Of a stretch of DNA of 64,000 nt, positions 31,277 to 49,200 are shown piece by piece. The translations under genes and the position numbers were made by a program. Where the stretch lies: contig NW_027473342.1 of NCBI RefSeq assembly GCF_050947335.1, positions 1,488,001 through 1,552,000 on the forward strand, in the 5' to 3' direction. Position 1 is the stretch's first letter, and each line of letters starts with the position of its first letter. Below the pieces are notes generated by a model. It searched no databases. It saw only the letters and a list, made by a program, of their open reading frames with translations, and was not told the origin of the DNA. Source of the stretch: Megachile rotundata (taxonomy: Eukaryota > Arthropoda > Insecta > Hymenoptera > Megachilidae).

Positions 31277-34200
31277 ATGACACAATTACACAATCACACA
31301 CACACACAATCACACAGTCACAATCACACAATCACAATCACACAATCACAATCACACAATCACAATCACACAACCACATTCACACAATCACAATCACACA
31401 ATCACAATCACACAATCACAATCACACAATCACAATCACACAATCACAATCACACAATCACAATCACACAATCACAATCACACAATCACACAAGCACACA
31501 ATCACACAATCACACAAGCACACAATCACACAATCACACAATCACACAATCACGCAATCACAATCACGCAATCGCAATCACGCAATCACAATCACGCAAT
31601 CACACATTCACGGTCACACTAACACGATCACACAATCACGATCACACAATCACGGACACACAATCACGGTCACACAACCACACAATCACACAATCACACC
31701 ATCACACAATCACACAATCACACAATCACACAATCACGCAATCACACAATCACACAATCACACAATCACACAATCACACAATCACACAATCACACAATCA
31801 CACAATCACACAAACACACAATCTCACAATCACACAATCACACAATCACACAATCACACAATCACAATCGCACAATCACAATTACACAATCACATAATCA
31901 CACAATCACACAATCACACAATCACACAATCACACAATCACACAATCACACAATCACACAATCACACAATCACACAATCACACAATCACACAATCACACA
32001 ATCACACAATCACACAATCACAATCGCACAATCACAATTACACAATCACACAATCACACAATCACACAATCACACAATCACACAATCACACAATCACACA
32101 ATCACACAATCACACAATCACACAATCACACAATCACACAATCACACAATCACACAATCACACAATCACACAAGCACACAATCACACAAGCACACAATCA
32201 CACAATCACACAATCACACAATCACACAATCACACAATCACACAATCACACAATCACACAATCACACAATCACACAATCACACAATCACACAATCACAAT
32301 CACACAATCACAATCACACAATCACAATCACACAATCACAATCACACAATCACAATCACACAATCACAATCACACAATCACAATCACACAATCACAATCA
32401 CACAATCACAATCACACAATCACAATCACACAATCACAATCACACAATCACAATCACACAATCACAATCACACAATCACAATCACACAATCACAATCACA
32501 CAATCACACAAGCACACAATGACACAATCACACAATCACACAATCACACAATCACAATCGCACAATCACAATTACACAACCACACAATCACACAATCACA
32601 CAGTCACACAATCACACAATCACACAATCACACAATCACACAATCACACAGTCACACAATCACACAATCACACAATCACACAATCACACAATCACACAAA
32701 CACACAATCTCACAATCACACAATCACACAATCACACAATCACACAATCACAATCGCACAATCACAATTACACAATCACACAATCACACAATCACACAAT
32801 CACACAATCACACAATCACACAATCACACAATCACACAATCACACAATCACACAATCACACAATCACAATCGCACAATCACAATTACACAATCACACAAT
32901 CACACAATCACACAATCACACAATCACACAATCAAACAATCACACAATCACACAATCACACAATCACACAATCACACAATCACATAAGCACACAATCACA
33001 CAATCACACAATCACACAATCACACAATCACACAGTCACACAATCACACAATCACACAATCACACAGTCACACAATCACACAATCACCTAATCACACAAT
33101 CACACAATCTCACAACCACACAATCACACAAGCACACAATCACTCAATCACACAATCACACACTCACACAATCACACAGTCACAATCACACAATCACAAT
33201 CACACAATCACAATCACACAATCACAATCACACAATCACACAATCACACAATCACACAATCACACAATCACACAATCACACAATCACACAATCACACAAT
33301 CACACAATCACACAATCACACAATCACACAATCACACAATCACACAATCACACAATCACACAATCACACAATCACACAATCACAATCGCACAATCACAAT
33401 TACACAATCACACAATCACACAATCACACAATCACACAATCACACAATCACACAATCACACAATCACACAATCACACAATCACACAATCACACAATCACA
33501 CAATCACACAATCACACAATCACACAATCACACAAGCACACAATCACACAATCACACAATCACACAATCACACAATCACACAATCACACAATCACACAAT
33601 CACACAATCACACAATCACACAATCACCTAATCACACAATCACACAATCTCACAACCACACAATCACACAAGCACACAATCACTCAATCACACAATCACA
33701 CACTCACACAATCACACAGTCACAATCACACAATCACAATCACACAATCACAATCACACAATCACAATCACACAATCACAATCACACAATCACAATCACA
33801 CAACCACAATCACACAATCACAACCACACAATCACAATCACACAGTCACAATCACACAATCACACAATCACACAAACACACAATCTCACAATCACACAAT
33901 CACACAATCACATAATCACACAATCACAATCGCACAATCACAATTACACAATCACAATCACACAATCACAATCACACAATCACAATCACACAATCACCAT
34001 CACACAATCACACAATCACACAATCACACAATCACGCAATCACAATCACGCAATCGCAATCACGCAATCACAACCACGCAATCACACATTCACGGTTACA
34101 CTAACACGATCACACAATCACGATCACACAATCACGGTCACACAATCACGGTCACACAACCACACAATCTCACAATCACACAATCACACAATCACACAAT

Positions 34201-34345
34201 CACACAATCACACAATCACACAATCACACAATCACACAATCACACAATCACACAATCACACAATCACACAATCACACAATCACACAATCACACAATCACA
34301 CAATTACACAATCACACAATCACACAATCACACAATCACAATCGC
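31277..34345 (+). repeat. 3.1-kb block D, copy 1
   Basis: It begins with a B cassette bearing the derived ATGACACAATTACAC. Then come CpG module 31,609, an octamer field with ATCGCAC/AATTAC pairs, a 14-mer array (32,286-32,510), cassettes at 33,087 and 33,627, a 14-mer stretch, ATCACCATC (33,993), CpG module 34,091 with AACCACGC, and AATTAC at 34,301. The same order is at 46,213-49,390. Offsets run 14,936, 14,964, 15,038, 15,020, 15,042; every step is a combination of 8 and 14. Confidence 0.87.
32286..32510 (+). repeat. 14-mer array in block D copy 1
   Basis: A perfect 8+6 period, ending at AAGCACACAATGACAC. Its counterpart at 47,245-47,505 is longer, so part of the changing offset between the block D copies lies here. 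Confidence 0.9.
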
Positions 34346-35442
34346 ACAATCACAATCACACAATCACAATCACACAATCACAATCACACAATCACAATCA
34401 CACAATCACACAAGCACACAATCGCACACTCACACAATCACACAGTCACAATCACACAATCACAATCACACAATCACACAATCACAATCAAACAATCACA
34501 ATCACACAATCACAATCACACAATCACAATCACACAATCACAATCACACAATCACAATCACACAATCACAATCACACAATCACAATCACACAATCACAAT
34601 CACACAATCACAATCACACAATCACACAATCACACAATCACACAATCACACAATCACAATCGCACAATCACAATCACACAATCACAATCACACAATCACA
34701 ATCACACAATCACACAAGCACACAATCGCACACTCACACAATCACACAGTCACAATCACACAATCACAATCACACAATCACACAATCACACAATCACACA
34801 ACCACCTAATCACACAATCACACAATCTCACAACCACACAATCACACAAGCACACAATCACTCAATCACACAATCACACACTCACACAATCACACAGTCA
34901 CAATCACACAATCACAATCACACAATCACAATCACACAATCACAATCACACAATCACAATCACACAACCACAATCACACAATCACAATCACACAATCACA
35001 ATCACACAATCACAATCACACAATCACACAATCACACGATCACGCAATCACACATTCACACAATCACACAATCACACCATCACACAATCACACAATCACA
35101 CAATCACGCAATCACAATCACGCAATCGCAATCACGCAATCACAATCATGCAATCACACATTCACGGTCACACTAACACGATCACACAATCACGATCACA
35201 CAATCACGGTCACACAATCACGGTCACACAACCACACAATCACACAATCACACCATCACACAATCACACAATCACACAATCACACAATCACACAATCACA
35301 CATTCACACAATCACACAATCACACAATCACACAATCACACAATCACACAATCACACAATCACACAATCACACAAGCACACAATCACACAATCACACAAT
35401 CACACAATCACACAATCACTCAATCACACAATCACACAATCA
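34346..35442 (+). repeat. Junction segment: two 14-mer arrays, cassette and CpG module
   Basis: There are two similar sub-blocks (about 34,340-34,480 and 34,660-34,780), each with ATCGCACAATCACAATC, AAGCAC, AATCGCACACTCAC and GTCACAATC. Between them is a 14-mer array starting at CAAACAATC (34,489). A cassette (34,804), more 14-mers, and a CpG module at 35,163 follow. This CpG module carries AATCATGCAATC, where most copies have AATCACGCAATC, a variant shared with 50,644 and 60,278. Confidence 0.8.
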
Positions 35443-37222
35443 CCTAATCACACAATCACACAATCTCACAACCCCACAATCACACAAGCACACAATCACT
35501 CAATCACACAATCACACACTCACACAATCACACAGTCACAATCACACAATCACAATCACACAATCACAATCACACAATCACACAATCACACAATCACACA
35601 ATCACACAATCACACAATCACACAATCACACAATCACACAATCACACAAACACACAATCTCACAATCACACAATCACACAATCACACAATCACACAATCA
35701 CAATCGCACAATCACAATTACACAATCACACAATCACACAATCACACAATCACACAATCACACAATCACACAATCACACAATCACACAATCACACAATCA
35801 CACAACCGCAAAATCACACAATGACACAATCACACAATCACACACACACACAATCACACAGTCACAATCACACAATCACAATCACACAATCACAATCACA
35901 CAGTCACAATCACACAATCACAATCACACAATCACACAAACACACAATCTCACAATCTCACAATCACACAATCACACAATCACACAATCACAATTGCACA
36001 ATCACAATTACACAATCACACAATCACACAATCACACAATCACACAATCACACAATCACACAATTACACAATCACACAATCACACAATCATACAATCACA
36101 CAATCACACAATCACACAATCACACAATCACACAATCACACAATCACACAATCACACAATCACACAATCACACAATCACACAATCACCTAATCACACAAT
36201 CACACAATCTCACAACCACACAATCACACAAGCACACAATCACTCAATCACACAATCACACACTCACACAATCACACAGTCACAATCACACAATCACAAT
36301 CACACAATCACAATCACACAATCACAATCACACAATCACAATCACACAATCACAATCACACAACCACAATCGCACAATCACAATTACACAATCACACAAT
36401 CACACAATCACACAATCACACAATCACACAATCACACAATCACACAATCACACAATCACACAATCACAATCGCACAATCACAATTACACAATCACACAAT
36501 CACGTAATCACACAATCACACAATCACACAATCACACAATCACACAATCACACAATCACACAATCACACAATCACACAACCGCAAAATCACACAATCACA
36601 CAATCACACAATCACGCAATCACACAATCACACAATCACACAATCACACAACCGCAAAATCACACAATCACACACACACACAATCACACAGTCACAATCA
36701 CACAATCACAATCACACAATCACAATCACACAGTCACAATCACACAATCACAATCACACAATCACACAAGCACACAAACACACAATCTCACAATCACACA
36801 ATCACACAATCACACAATCACACAATCACAATTGCACAATCACAATTACACAATCACACAATCACACAATCACACAATCACACAATCACACAATCACACA
36901 ATCACACAATCACACAATCACACAATCACACAATCACACAATCACACAATCACACAATCACACAATCACACAATCACACAATCACACAATCACACAATCA
37001 CACAATCACACAATCACCTAATCACACAATCACACAATCTCACAACCACACAATCACACACGCACACAATCACTCAATCACACAATCACACACTCACACA
37101 ATCACACAGTCACAATCACACAATCACAATCACACAATCACAATCACACAATCACACAATCACACAATCACACAATCACACAATCACACAATCACACAAT
37201 CACACAACCACAAAATCACACA
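35443..37222 (+). repeat. Partial higher-order unit (cassettes E to end)
   Basis: It enters the higher-order unit at the AACCCCAC cassette. Then come the G-module (35,821), ATTGCAC (35,994), a cassette (36,187), CACGTAATC (36,501), paired ACCGCAAAATC, ATTGCAC (36,832) and the terminal cassette (37,017). From about 35,890 it is tandemly repeated at about 40,812 with a 4922-bp offset. Confidence 0.85.
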
Positions 37223-37230
37223 ATGACACA

Positions 37231-40200
37231 ATGACACAATCACACACACACACACAATCACACATTCACAATCACACAATCACAATCACACAATCACAAT
37301 CACACAGTCACAATCCCACAATCACAATCACACAATCACACATGCACACAAACACACAATCTCACAATCACACAATCACACAATCACACAATCACACAAT
37401 CACACAATCACACAATCACACAATCACACAATCACACAATCACACAATCACACAATCACACAATCACCTAATCACACAATCACACAATCTCACAACCACA
37501 CAATCACACAATCACACAATCACTCAATCACACAATCACACGATCACACAATCACACAATCACACAATCACACAATCACACAATCACACAATCACACAAT
37601 CACACAATCACACAATCACACAACCACAAAATCACACAATGACACAATCACACAATCACACACACACACAATCACACAGTCACAATCACACAATCACAAT
37701 CACACAATCACAATCACACAATCACAATCACACAACCACATTCACACAATCACAATCACACAATCACAATCACACAATCACAATCACACAATCACAATCA
37801 CACAATCACAATCACACAATCAGACAAGCACACAATCACACAATCACACAAGCACACAATCACACAATCACACAATCACACAATCACGCAATCACAATCA
37901 CGCAATCGCAATCACGCAATCACAATCACGCAATCACACATTCACGGTCACACTAACACGATCACACAATCAGGATCACACAATCACGGACACACAATCA
38001 CGGTCACACAACCACACAATCACACAATCACACCATCACACAATCACACAATCACACAATCACACAATCGCGCAATCACACAATCACACAATCACACAAT
38101 CACACAATCACACAATCACACAATCACACAATCACACAATCACACAAACACACAATCTCACAATCACACAATCACACAATCACACAATCACACAATCACA
38201 ATCGCACAATCACAATTACACAATCACACAATCACACAATCACACAATCACACAATCACACAATCACACAATCACACAATCACACAATCACACAATCACA
38301 CAATCACACAATCACACAATCACACAATCACACAATCACACAATCACACAATCACAATCACAATTACACAATCACACAATCACACAATCACACAATCACA
38401 CAATCACACAATCACACAATCACACAATCACACAATCACACAATCACACAATCACACAATCACACAATCACACAATCACACAATCACCTAATCACACAAT
38501 CACACAATCTCACAACCACACAATCACACAAGCACACAATCACTCAATCACACAATCACACACTCACACAATCACACAGTCACAATCACACAATCACAAT
38601 CACACAATCACAATCACACAATCACAATCACACAATCACAATCACACAATCACAATCACACAACCACAATCACACAATCACAACCACACAATCACAATCA
38701 CACAATCACAATCACACAATCACACAATCACACAATCACACAAACACACAATCTCACAATCACACAATCACACAATCACACAATCACACAATCACACAAT
38801 CACACAATCACTCAATCACACAATCACACAATCACCTAATCACACAATCACAAAATCTCACAACCCCACAATCACACAAGCACACAATCACTCAATCACA
38901 CAATCACACACTCACACAATCACACAGTCACAATCACACAATCACAATCACACAATCACAATCACACAATCACACAATCACACAATCACACAATCACACA
39001 ATCACACAATCACACAATCACACAATCACACAATCACACAATCACACAATCACACAATCACACAATCACACAATCACACAATCACCTAATCACACAATCA
39101 CACAATCTCACATCCACACAATCACACAATCACACAATCACTCAATCACACAATCACACAATCACACAATCACACAATCACACAATCACACAATCACACA
39201 ATCACACAATCACACAATCACACAATCACACAATCACACAATCACACAAACACACAATCTCACAATCACACAATCACACAATCACACAATCACAATCGCA
39301 CAATCACAATTGCACAATCACACAATCACACAATCACACAATCACACAATCACACAATCACACAATCACACAATCACACAATCACACAATCACACAACCG
39401 CAAAATCACACAATGACACAATCACACAATCACACACACACACAATCACACAGTCACAATCACACAATCACAATCACACAATCACAATCACACAGTCACA
39501 ATCACACAATCACAATCACACAATCACACAAACACACAATCTCACAATCTCACAATCACACAATCACACAATCACACAATCACAATTGCACAATCACAAT
39601 TACACAATCACACAATCACACAATCACACAATCACACAATCACACAATCACACAATTACACAATCACACAATCACACAATCATACAATCACACAATCACA
39701 CAATCACACAATCACACAATCACACAATCACACAATCACACAATCACACAATCACACAATCACACAATCACACAATCACACAATCACCTAATCACACAAT
39801 CACACAATCTCACAACCACACAATCACACAAGCACACAATCACTCAATCACACAATCACACACTCACACAATCACACAGTCACAATCACACAATCACAAT
39901 CACACAATCACAATCACACAATCACAATCACACAATCACAATCACACAATCACAATCACACAACCACAATCGCACAATCACAATTACACAATCACACAAT
40001 CACACAATCACACAATCACACAATCACACAATCACACAATCACACAATCACACAATCACACAATCACACAATCACACAATCTCACAATCACACAATCACA
40101 CAATCACACAATCACAATCGCACAATCACAATTACACAATCACACAATCACATAATCACACAATCACACAATCACACAATCACACAATCACACAATCACA

Positions 40201-42128
40201 CAATCACACAATCACACAATCACACAATCACACAATCACACAACCGCAAAATCACACAATCACACAATCACACAATCACGCAATCACACAATCACACAAT
40301 CACACAACCGCAAAATCACACAATCACGCACACACACAATCACACAGTCACAATCACACAATCACAATCACACAATCACAATCACACAGTCACAATCACA
40401 CAATCACAATCACACAATCACACAAGCACACAAACACACAATCTCACAATCACACAATCACACAATCACACAATCACACAATCACAATTGCACAATCACA
40501 ATTACACAATCACACAATCACACAATCACACAATCACACAATCACACAATCACACAATCACACAATCACACAATCACACAGTCACACAATCACACAATCA
40601 CACAATCACACAATCACACAATCACACAATCACACAATCACACAATCACCTAATCACACAATCACACAATCTCACAACCACACAATCACACACGCACACA
40701 ATCACTCAATCACACAATCACACACTCACACAATCACACAGTCACAATCACACAATCACAATCACACAATCACAATCACACAATCACAATCACACAATCA
40801 CAATCACACAATCACAATCACACAGTCACAATCACACAATCACAATCACACAATCACACAAGCACACAAACACACAATCTCACAATCACACAATCACACA
40901 ATCACACAATCACAATTGCACAATCACAATTACACAATCACACAATCACACAATCACACAATCACACAATCACACAATCACACAATTACACAATCACACA
41001 ATCACACAATCATACAATCACACAATCACACAATCACACAATCACACAATCACACAATCACACAATCACACAATCACACAATCACACAATCACACAATCA
41101 CACAATCACCTAATCACACAATCACACAATCTCACAACCACACAATCACACAAGCACACAATCACTCAATCACACAATCACACACTCACACAATCACACA
41201 GTCACAATCACACAATCACAATCACACAATCACAATCACACAATCACAATCACACAATCACAATCACACAATCACAATCACACAACCACAATCGCACAAT
41301 CACAATTACACAATCACACAATCACACAATCACACAATCACACAATCACACAATCACACAATCACACAATCACACAATCACACAATCACAATCGCACAAT
41401 CACAATTACACAATCACACAATCACGTAATCACACAATCACACAATCACACAATCACACAATCACACAATCACACAATCACACAATCACACAATCACACA
41501 ACCGCAAAATCACACAATCACACAATCACACAATCACGCAATCACACAATCACACAATCACACAATCACACAACCGCAAAATCACACAATCACACACACA
41601 CACAATCACACAGTCACAATCACACAATCACAATCACACAATCACAATCACACAGTCACAATCACACAATCACAATCACACAATCACACAAGCACACAAA
41701 CACACAATCTCACAATCACACAATCACACAATCACACAATCACACAATCACAATTGCACAATCACAATTACACAATCACACAATCACACAATCACACAAT
41801 CACACAATCACACAATCACACAATCACACAATCACACAATCACACAATCACACAATCACACAATCACACAATCACACAATCACACAATCACACAATCACA
41901 CAATCACACAATCACACAATCACCTAATCACACAATCACACAATCTCACAACCACACAATCACACACGCACACAATCACTCAATCACACAATCACACACT
42001 CACACAATCACACAGTCACAATCACACAATCACAATCACACAATCACAATCACACAATCACACAATCACACAATCACACAATCACACAATCACACAATCA
42101 CACAATCACACAACCACAAAATCACACA
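37231..42128 (+). repeat. Higher-order repeat unit H4 (4.91 kb)
   Basis: A 37,231, B 37,639, CpG 37,943, cassette 38,487, AACCCCAC cassette about 38,835 (with AATCACAAAATC), CATCCACAC cassette about 39,087, G-module 39,413, cassette 39,787, CATAATC, ACCGCAAAATC pair with CACGCACAC (about 40,326), ATTGCAC 40,488, cassette 40,649. A second internal segment (ATTGCAC 40,916, cassettes 41,109 and 41,933) makes it the longest unit. Derived variants AATCAGGATC and AATCGCGC are shared only with H5. Confidence 0.9.
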
Positions 42129-42136
42129 ATGACACA

Positions 42137-45100
42137 ATGACACAATCACACACACACACACAATCACACATTCACAATCACACAATCACAATCACACAAT
42201 CACAATCACACAGTCACAATCCCACAATCACAATCACACAATCACACATGCACACAAACACACAATCTCACAATCACACAATCACACAATCACACAATCA
42301 CACAATCACACAATCACACAATCACACAATCACACAATCACACAATCACACAATCACACAATCACACAATCACCTAATCACACAATCACACAATCTCACA
42401 ACCACACAATCACACAATCACACAATCACTCAATCACACAATCACACGATCACACAATCACACAATCACACAATCACACAATCACACAATCACACAATCA
42501 CACAATCACACAATCACACAATCACACAACCACAAAATCACACAATGACACAATCACACAATCACACACACACACAATCACACAGTCACAATCACACAAT
42601 CACAATCACACAATCACAATCACACAATCACAATCACACAACCACATTCACACAATCACAATCACACAATCACAATCACACAATCACAATCACACAATCA
42701 CAATCACACAATCACAATCACACAATCACACAAGCACACAATCACACAATCACACAAGCACACAATCACACAATCACACAATCACACAATCACGCAATCA
42801 CAATCACGCAATCGCAATCACGCAATCACAATCACGCAATCACACATTCACGGTCACACTAACACGATCACACAATCAGGATCACACAATCACGGACACA
42901 CAATCACGGTCACACAACCACACAATCACACAATCACACCATCACACAATCACACAATCACACAATCACACAATCGCGCAATCACACAATCACACAATCA
43001 CACAATCACACAATCACACAATCACACAATCACACAATCACACAATCACACAAACACACAATCTCACAATCACACAATCACACAATCACACAATCACACA
43101 ATCACAATCGCACAATCACAATTACACAATCACACAATCACACAATCACACAATCACACAATCACACAATCACACAATCACACAATCACACAATCACACA
43201 ATCACACAATCACACAATCACACAATCACACAATCACACAATCACACAATCACAATCACAATTACACAATCACACAATCACACAATCACACAATCACACA
43301 ATCACACAATCACACAATCACACAATCACACAATCACACAATCACACAATCACACAATCACACAATCACACAATCACACAATCACACAATCACCTAATCA
43401 CACAATCACACAATCTCACAACCACACAATCACACAAGCACACAATCACTCAATCACACAATCACACACTCACACAATCACACAGTCACAATCACACAAT
43501 CACAATCACACAATCACAATCACACAATCACAATCACACAATCACAATCACACAATCACAATCACACAACCACAATCACACAATCACAACCACACAATCA
43601 CAATCACACAATCACAATCACACAATCACACAATCACACAATCACACAAACACACAATCTCACAATCACACAATCACACAATCACACAATCACACAATCA
43701 CACAATCACACAATCACTCAATCACACAATCACACAATCACCTAATCACACAATCACAAAATCTCACAACCCCACAATCACACAAGCACACAATCACTCA
43801 ATCACACAATCACACACTCACACAATCACACAGTCACAATCACACAATCACAATCACACAATCACAATCACACAATCACACAATCACACAATCACACAAT
43901 CACACAATCACACAATCACACAATCACACAATCACACAATCACACAATCACACAATCACACAATCACACAATCACACAATCACACAATCACCTAATCACA
44001 CAATCACACAATCTCACATCCACACAATCACACAATCACACAATCACTCAATCACACAATCACACAATCACACAATCACACAATCACACAATCACACAAT
44101 CACACAATCACACAATCACACAATCACACAATCACACAATCACACAATCACACAAACACACAATCTCACAATCACACAATCACACAATCACACAATCACA
44201 ATCGCACAATCACAATTGCACAATCACACAATCACACAATCACACAATCACACAATCACACAATCACACAATCACACAATCACACAATCACACAATCACA
44301 CAACCGCAAAATCACACAATGACACAATCACACAATCACACACACACACAATCACACAGTCACAATCACACAATCACAATCACACAATCACAATCACACA
44401 GTCACAATCACACAATCACAATCACACAATCACACAAACACACAATCTCACAATCTCACAATCACACAATCACACAATCACACAATCACAATTGCACAAT
44501 CACAATTACACAATCACACAATCACACAATCACACAATCACACAATCACACAATCACACAATTACACAATCACACAATCACACAATCATACAATCACACA
44601 ATCACACAATCACACAATCACACAATCACACAATCACACAATCACACAATCACACAATCACACAATCACACAATCACACAATCACACAATCACCTAATCA
44701 CACAATCACACAATCTCACAACCACACAATCACACAAGCACACAATCACTCAATCACACAATCACACACTCACACAATCACACAGTCACAATCACACAAT
44801 CACAATCACACAATCACAATCACACAATCACAATCACACAATCACAATCACACAATCACAATCACACAACCACAATCGCACAATCACAATTACACAATCA
44901 CACAATCACACAATCACACAATCACACAATCACACAATCACACAATCACACAATCACACAATCACACAATCACACAATCACACAATCTCACAATCACACA
45001 ATCACACAATCACACAATCACAATCGCACAATCACAATTACACAATCACACAATCACATAATCACACAATCACACAATCACACAATCACACAATCACACA

Positions 45101-45752
45101 ATCACACAATCACACAATCACACAATCACACAATCACACAATCACACAACCGCAAAATCACACAATCACACAATCACACAATCACGCAATCACACAATCA
45201 CACAATCACACAACCGCAAAATCACACAATCACGCACACACACAATCACACAGTCACAATCACACAATCACAATCACACAATCACAATCACACAGTCACA
45301 ATCACACAATCACAATCACACAATCACACAAGCACACAAACACACAATCTCACAATCACACAATCACACAATCACACAATCACACAATCACAATTGCACA
45401 ATCACAATTACACAATCACACAATCACACAATCACACAATCACACAATCACACAATCACACAATCACACAATCACACAATCACACAGTCACACAATCACA
45501 CAATCACACAATCACACAATCACACAATCACACAATCACACAATCACACAATCACCTAATCACACAATCACACAATCTCACAACCACACAATCACACACG
45601 CACACAATCACTCAATCACACAATCACACACTCACACAATCACACAGTCACAATCACACAATCACAATCACACAATCACAATCACACAATCACACAATCA
45701 CACAATCACACAATCACACAATCACACAATCACACAACCACAAAATCACACA
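42137..45752 (+). repeat. Higher-order repeat unit H5 (3.62 kb)
   Basis: This is the sister of H4 at a constant 4906-bp offset: A 42,137, B 42,545, CpG 42,849, G-module 44,319, ATTGCAC 45,394. It ends at its terminal cassette (45,555) and lacks the second internal segment of H4. The constant offset over more than 8 kb of sequence space implies a recent duplication or an assembly duplication. Confidence 0.9.
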
Positions 45753-45760
45753 ATGACACA

Positions 45761-46212
45761 ATGACACAATCACACACACACACAAAATCACACATTCACA
45801 ATCACACAATCACAATCACACAATCACAATCACACAGTCACAATCCCACAATCACAATCACACAATCACACAAGCACACAAACACACAATCTCACAATCA
45901 CACAATCACACAATCACACAATCACACAATCACACAATCACACAATCACACAATCACAATCGCACAATCACAATTACACAATCACACAATCACACAATCA
46001 CACAATCACACAATCACACAATCACACAATCACACAATCACACAATCACCTAATCACACAATCACACAATCTCACAACCACACAATCACACAATCACACA
46101 ATCACTCAATCACACAATCACACGATCACACAATCACACAATCACACAATCACACAATCACACAATCACACAATCACACAATCACACAATCACACAACCA
46201 CAAAATCACACA
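45761..46212 (+). repeat. A block only (start of a higher-order unit)
   Basis: The A-marker at 45,761 has a private change in the CA run (CACAAAATCAC). A cassette at 46,049 and ACCACAAAATC follow, then block D copy 2. This is the same A-to-B joint as in complete units, so block D looks like a higher-order unit whose middle and end were replaced. Confidence 0.82.
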
Positions 46213-49200
46213 ATGACACAATTACACAATCACACACACACACAATCACACAGTCACAATCACACAATCACAATCACACAATCACAATCACACAATCACA
46301 ATCACACAACCACATTCACACAATCACAATCACACAATCACAATCACACAATCACAATCACACAATCACAATCACACAATCACAATCACACAATCACAAT
46401 CACACAATCACAATCACACAATCACAATCACACAATCACAATCACACAATCACACAAGCACACAATCACACAATCACACAAGCACACAATCACACAATCA
46501 CACAATCACACAATCACGCAATCACAATCACGCAATCGCAATCACGCAATCACAATCACGCAATCACACATTCACGGTCACACTAACACGATCACACAAT
46601 CACGATCACACAATCACGGACACACAATCACGGTCACACAACCACACAATCACACAATCACACCATCACACAATCACACAATCACACAATCACACAATCA
46701 CGCAATCACACAATCACACAATCACACAATCACACAATCACACAATCACACAATCACACAATCACACAATCACACAAACACACAATCTCACAATCACACA
46801 ATCACACAATCACACAATCACACAATCACAATCGCACAATCACAATTACACAATCACATAATCACACAATCACACAATCACACAATCACACAATCACACA
46901 ATCACACAATCACACAATCACACAATCACACAATCACACAATCACACAATCACACAATCACACAATCACACAATCACAATCGCACAATCACAATTACACA
47001 ATCACACAATCACACAATCACACAATCACACAATCACACAATCACACAATCACACAATCACACAATCACACAATCACACAATCACACAATCACACAATCA
47101 CACAATCACACAATCACACAATCACACAATCACACAAGCACACAATCACACAATCACACAATCACACAATCACACAATCACACAATCACACAATCACACA
47201 ATCACACAATCACACAATCACACAATCACACAATCACACAATCACAATCACACAATCACAATCACACAATCACAATCACACAATCACAATCACACAATCA
47301 CAATCACACAATCACAATCACACAATCACAATCACACAATCACAATCACACAATCACAATCACACAATCACAATCACACAATCACAATCACACAATCACA
47401 ATCACACAATCACAATCACACAATCACAATCACACAATCACAATCACACAATCACAATCACACAATCACAATCACACAATCACAATCACACAATCACACA
47501 AGCACACAATCACACAATCACACAATCACACAATCACACAATCACACAATCACACAATCACAATCGCACAATCACAATTACACAATCACACAATCACACA
47601 ATCACACAGTCACACAATCACACAATCACACAATCACACAATCACACAATCACACAGTCACACAATCACACAATCACACAATCACACAATCACACAATCA
47701 CACAATCACACAGTCACACAATCACACAATCACACAATCACACAATCACACAATCACACAATCACACAAACACACAATCTCACAATCACACAATCACACA
47801 ATCACACAATCACACAATCACAATCGCACAATCACAATTACACAATCACACAATCACACAATCACACAATCACACAATCACACAATCACACAATCACACA
47901 ATCACACAATCACAATCGCACAATCACAATTACACAATCACACAATCACACAATCACACAATCACACAATCAAACAATCACACAATCACACAATCACACA
48001 ATCACACAATCACACAATCACACAAGCACACAATCACACAATCACACAATCACACAATCACACAATCACACAATCACACAATCACACAATCACACAATCA
48101 CACAGTCACACAATCACACAATCACCTAATCACACAATCACACAATCTCACAACCACACAATCACACAAGCACACAATCACTCAATCACACAATCACACA
48201 CTCACACAATCACACAGTCACAATCACACAATCACAATCACACAATCACAATCACACAATCACAATCACACAATCACAATCACACAATCACACAATCACA
48301 CAATCACACAATCACACAATCACACAATCACACAATCACACAATCACACAATCACACAATCACACAATCACACAATCACACAATCACAATCGCACAATCA
48401 CAATTACACAATCACACAATCACACAATCACACAATCACACAATCACACAATCACACAATCACACAATCACACAATCACACAATCACACAATCACACAAT
48501 CACACAATCACACAATCACACAATCACACAATCACACAATCACACAATCACACAAGCACACAATCACACAATCACACAATCACACAATCACACAATCACA
48601 CAATCACACAATCACACAATCACACAATCACACAATCACACAATCACCTAATCACACAATCACACAATCTCACAACCACACAATCACACAAGCACACAAT
48701 CACTCAATCACACAATCACACACTCACACAATCACACAGTCACAATCACACAATCACAATCACACAATCACAATCACACAATCACAATCACACAATCACA
48801 ATCACACAATCACAATCACACAACCACAATCACACAATCACAACCACACAATCACAATCACACAGTCACAATCACACAATCACACAATCACACAATCACA
48901 CAAACACACAATCTCACAATCACACAATCACACAATCACATAATCACACAATCACAATCGCACAATCACAATTACACAATCACAATCACACAATCACAAT
49001 CACACAATCACAATCACACAATCACCATCACACAATCACACAATCACACAATCACACAATCACGCAATCACAATCACGCAATCGCAATCACGCAATCACA
49101 ACCACGCAATCACAACCACGCAATCACACATTCACGGTTACACTAACACGATCACACAATCACGATCACACAATCACGGTCACACAATCACGGTCACACA

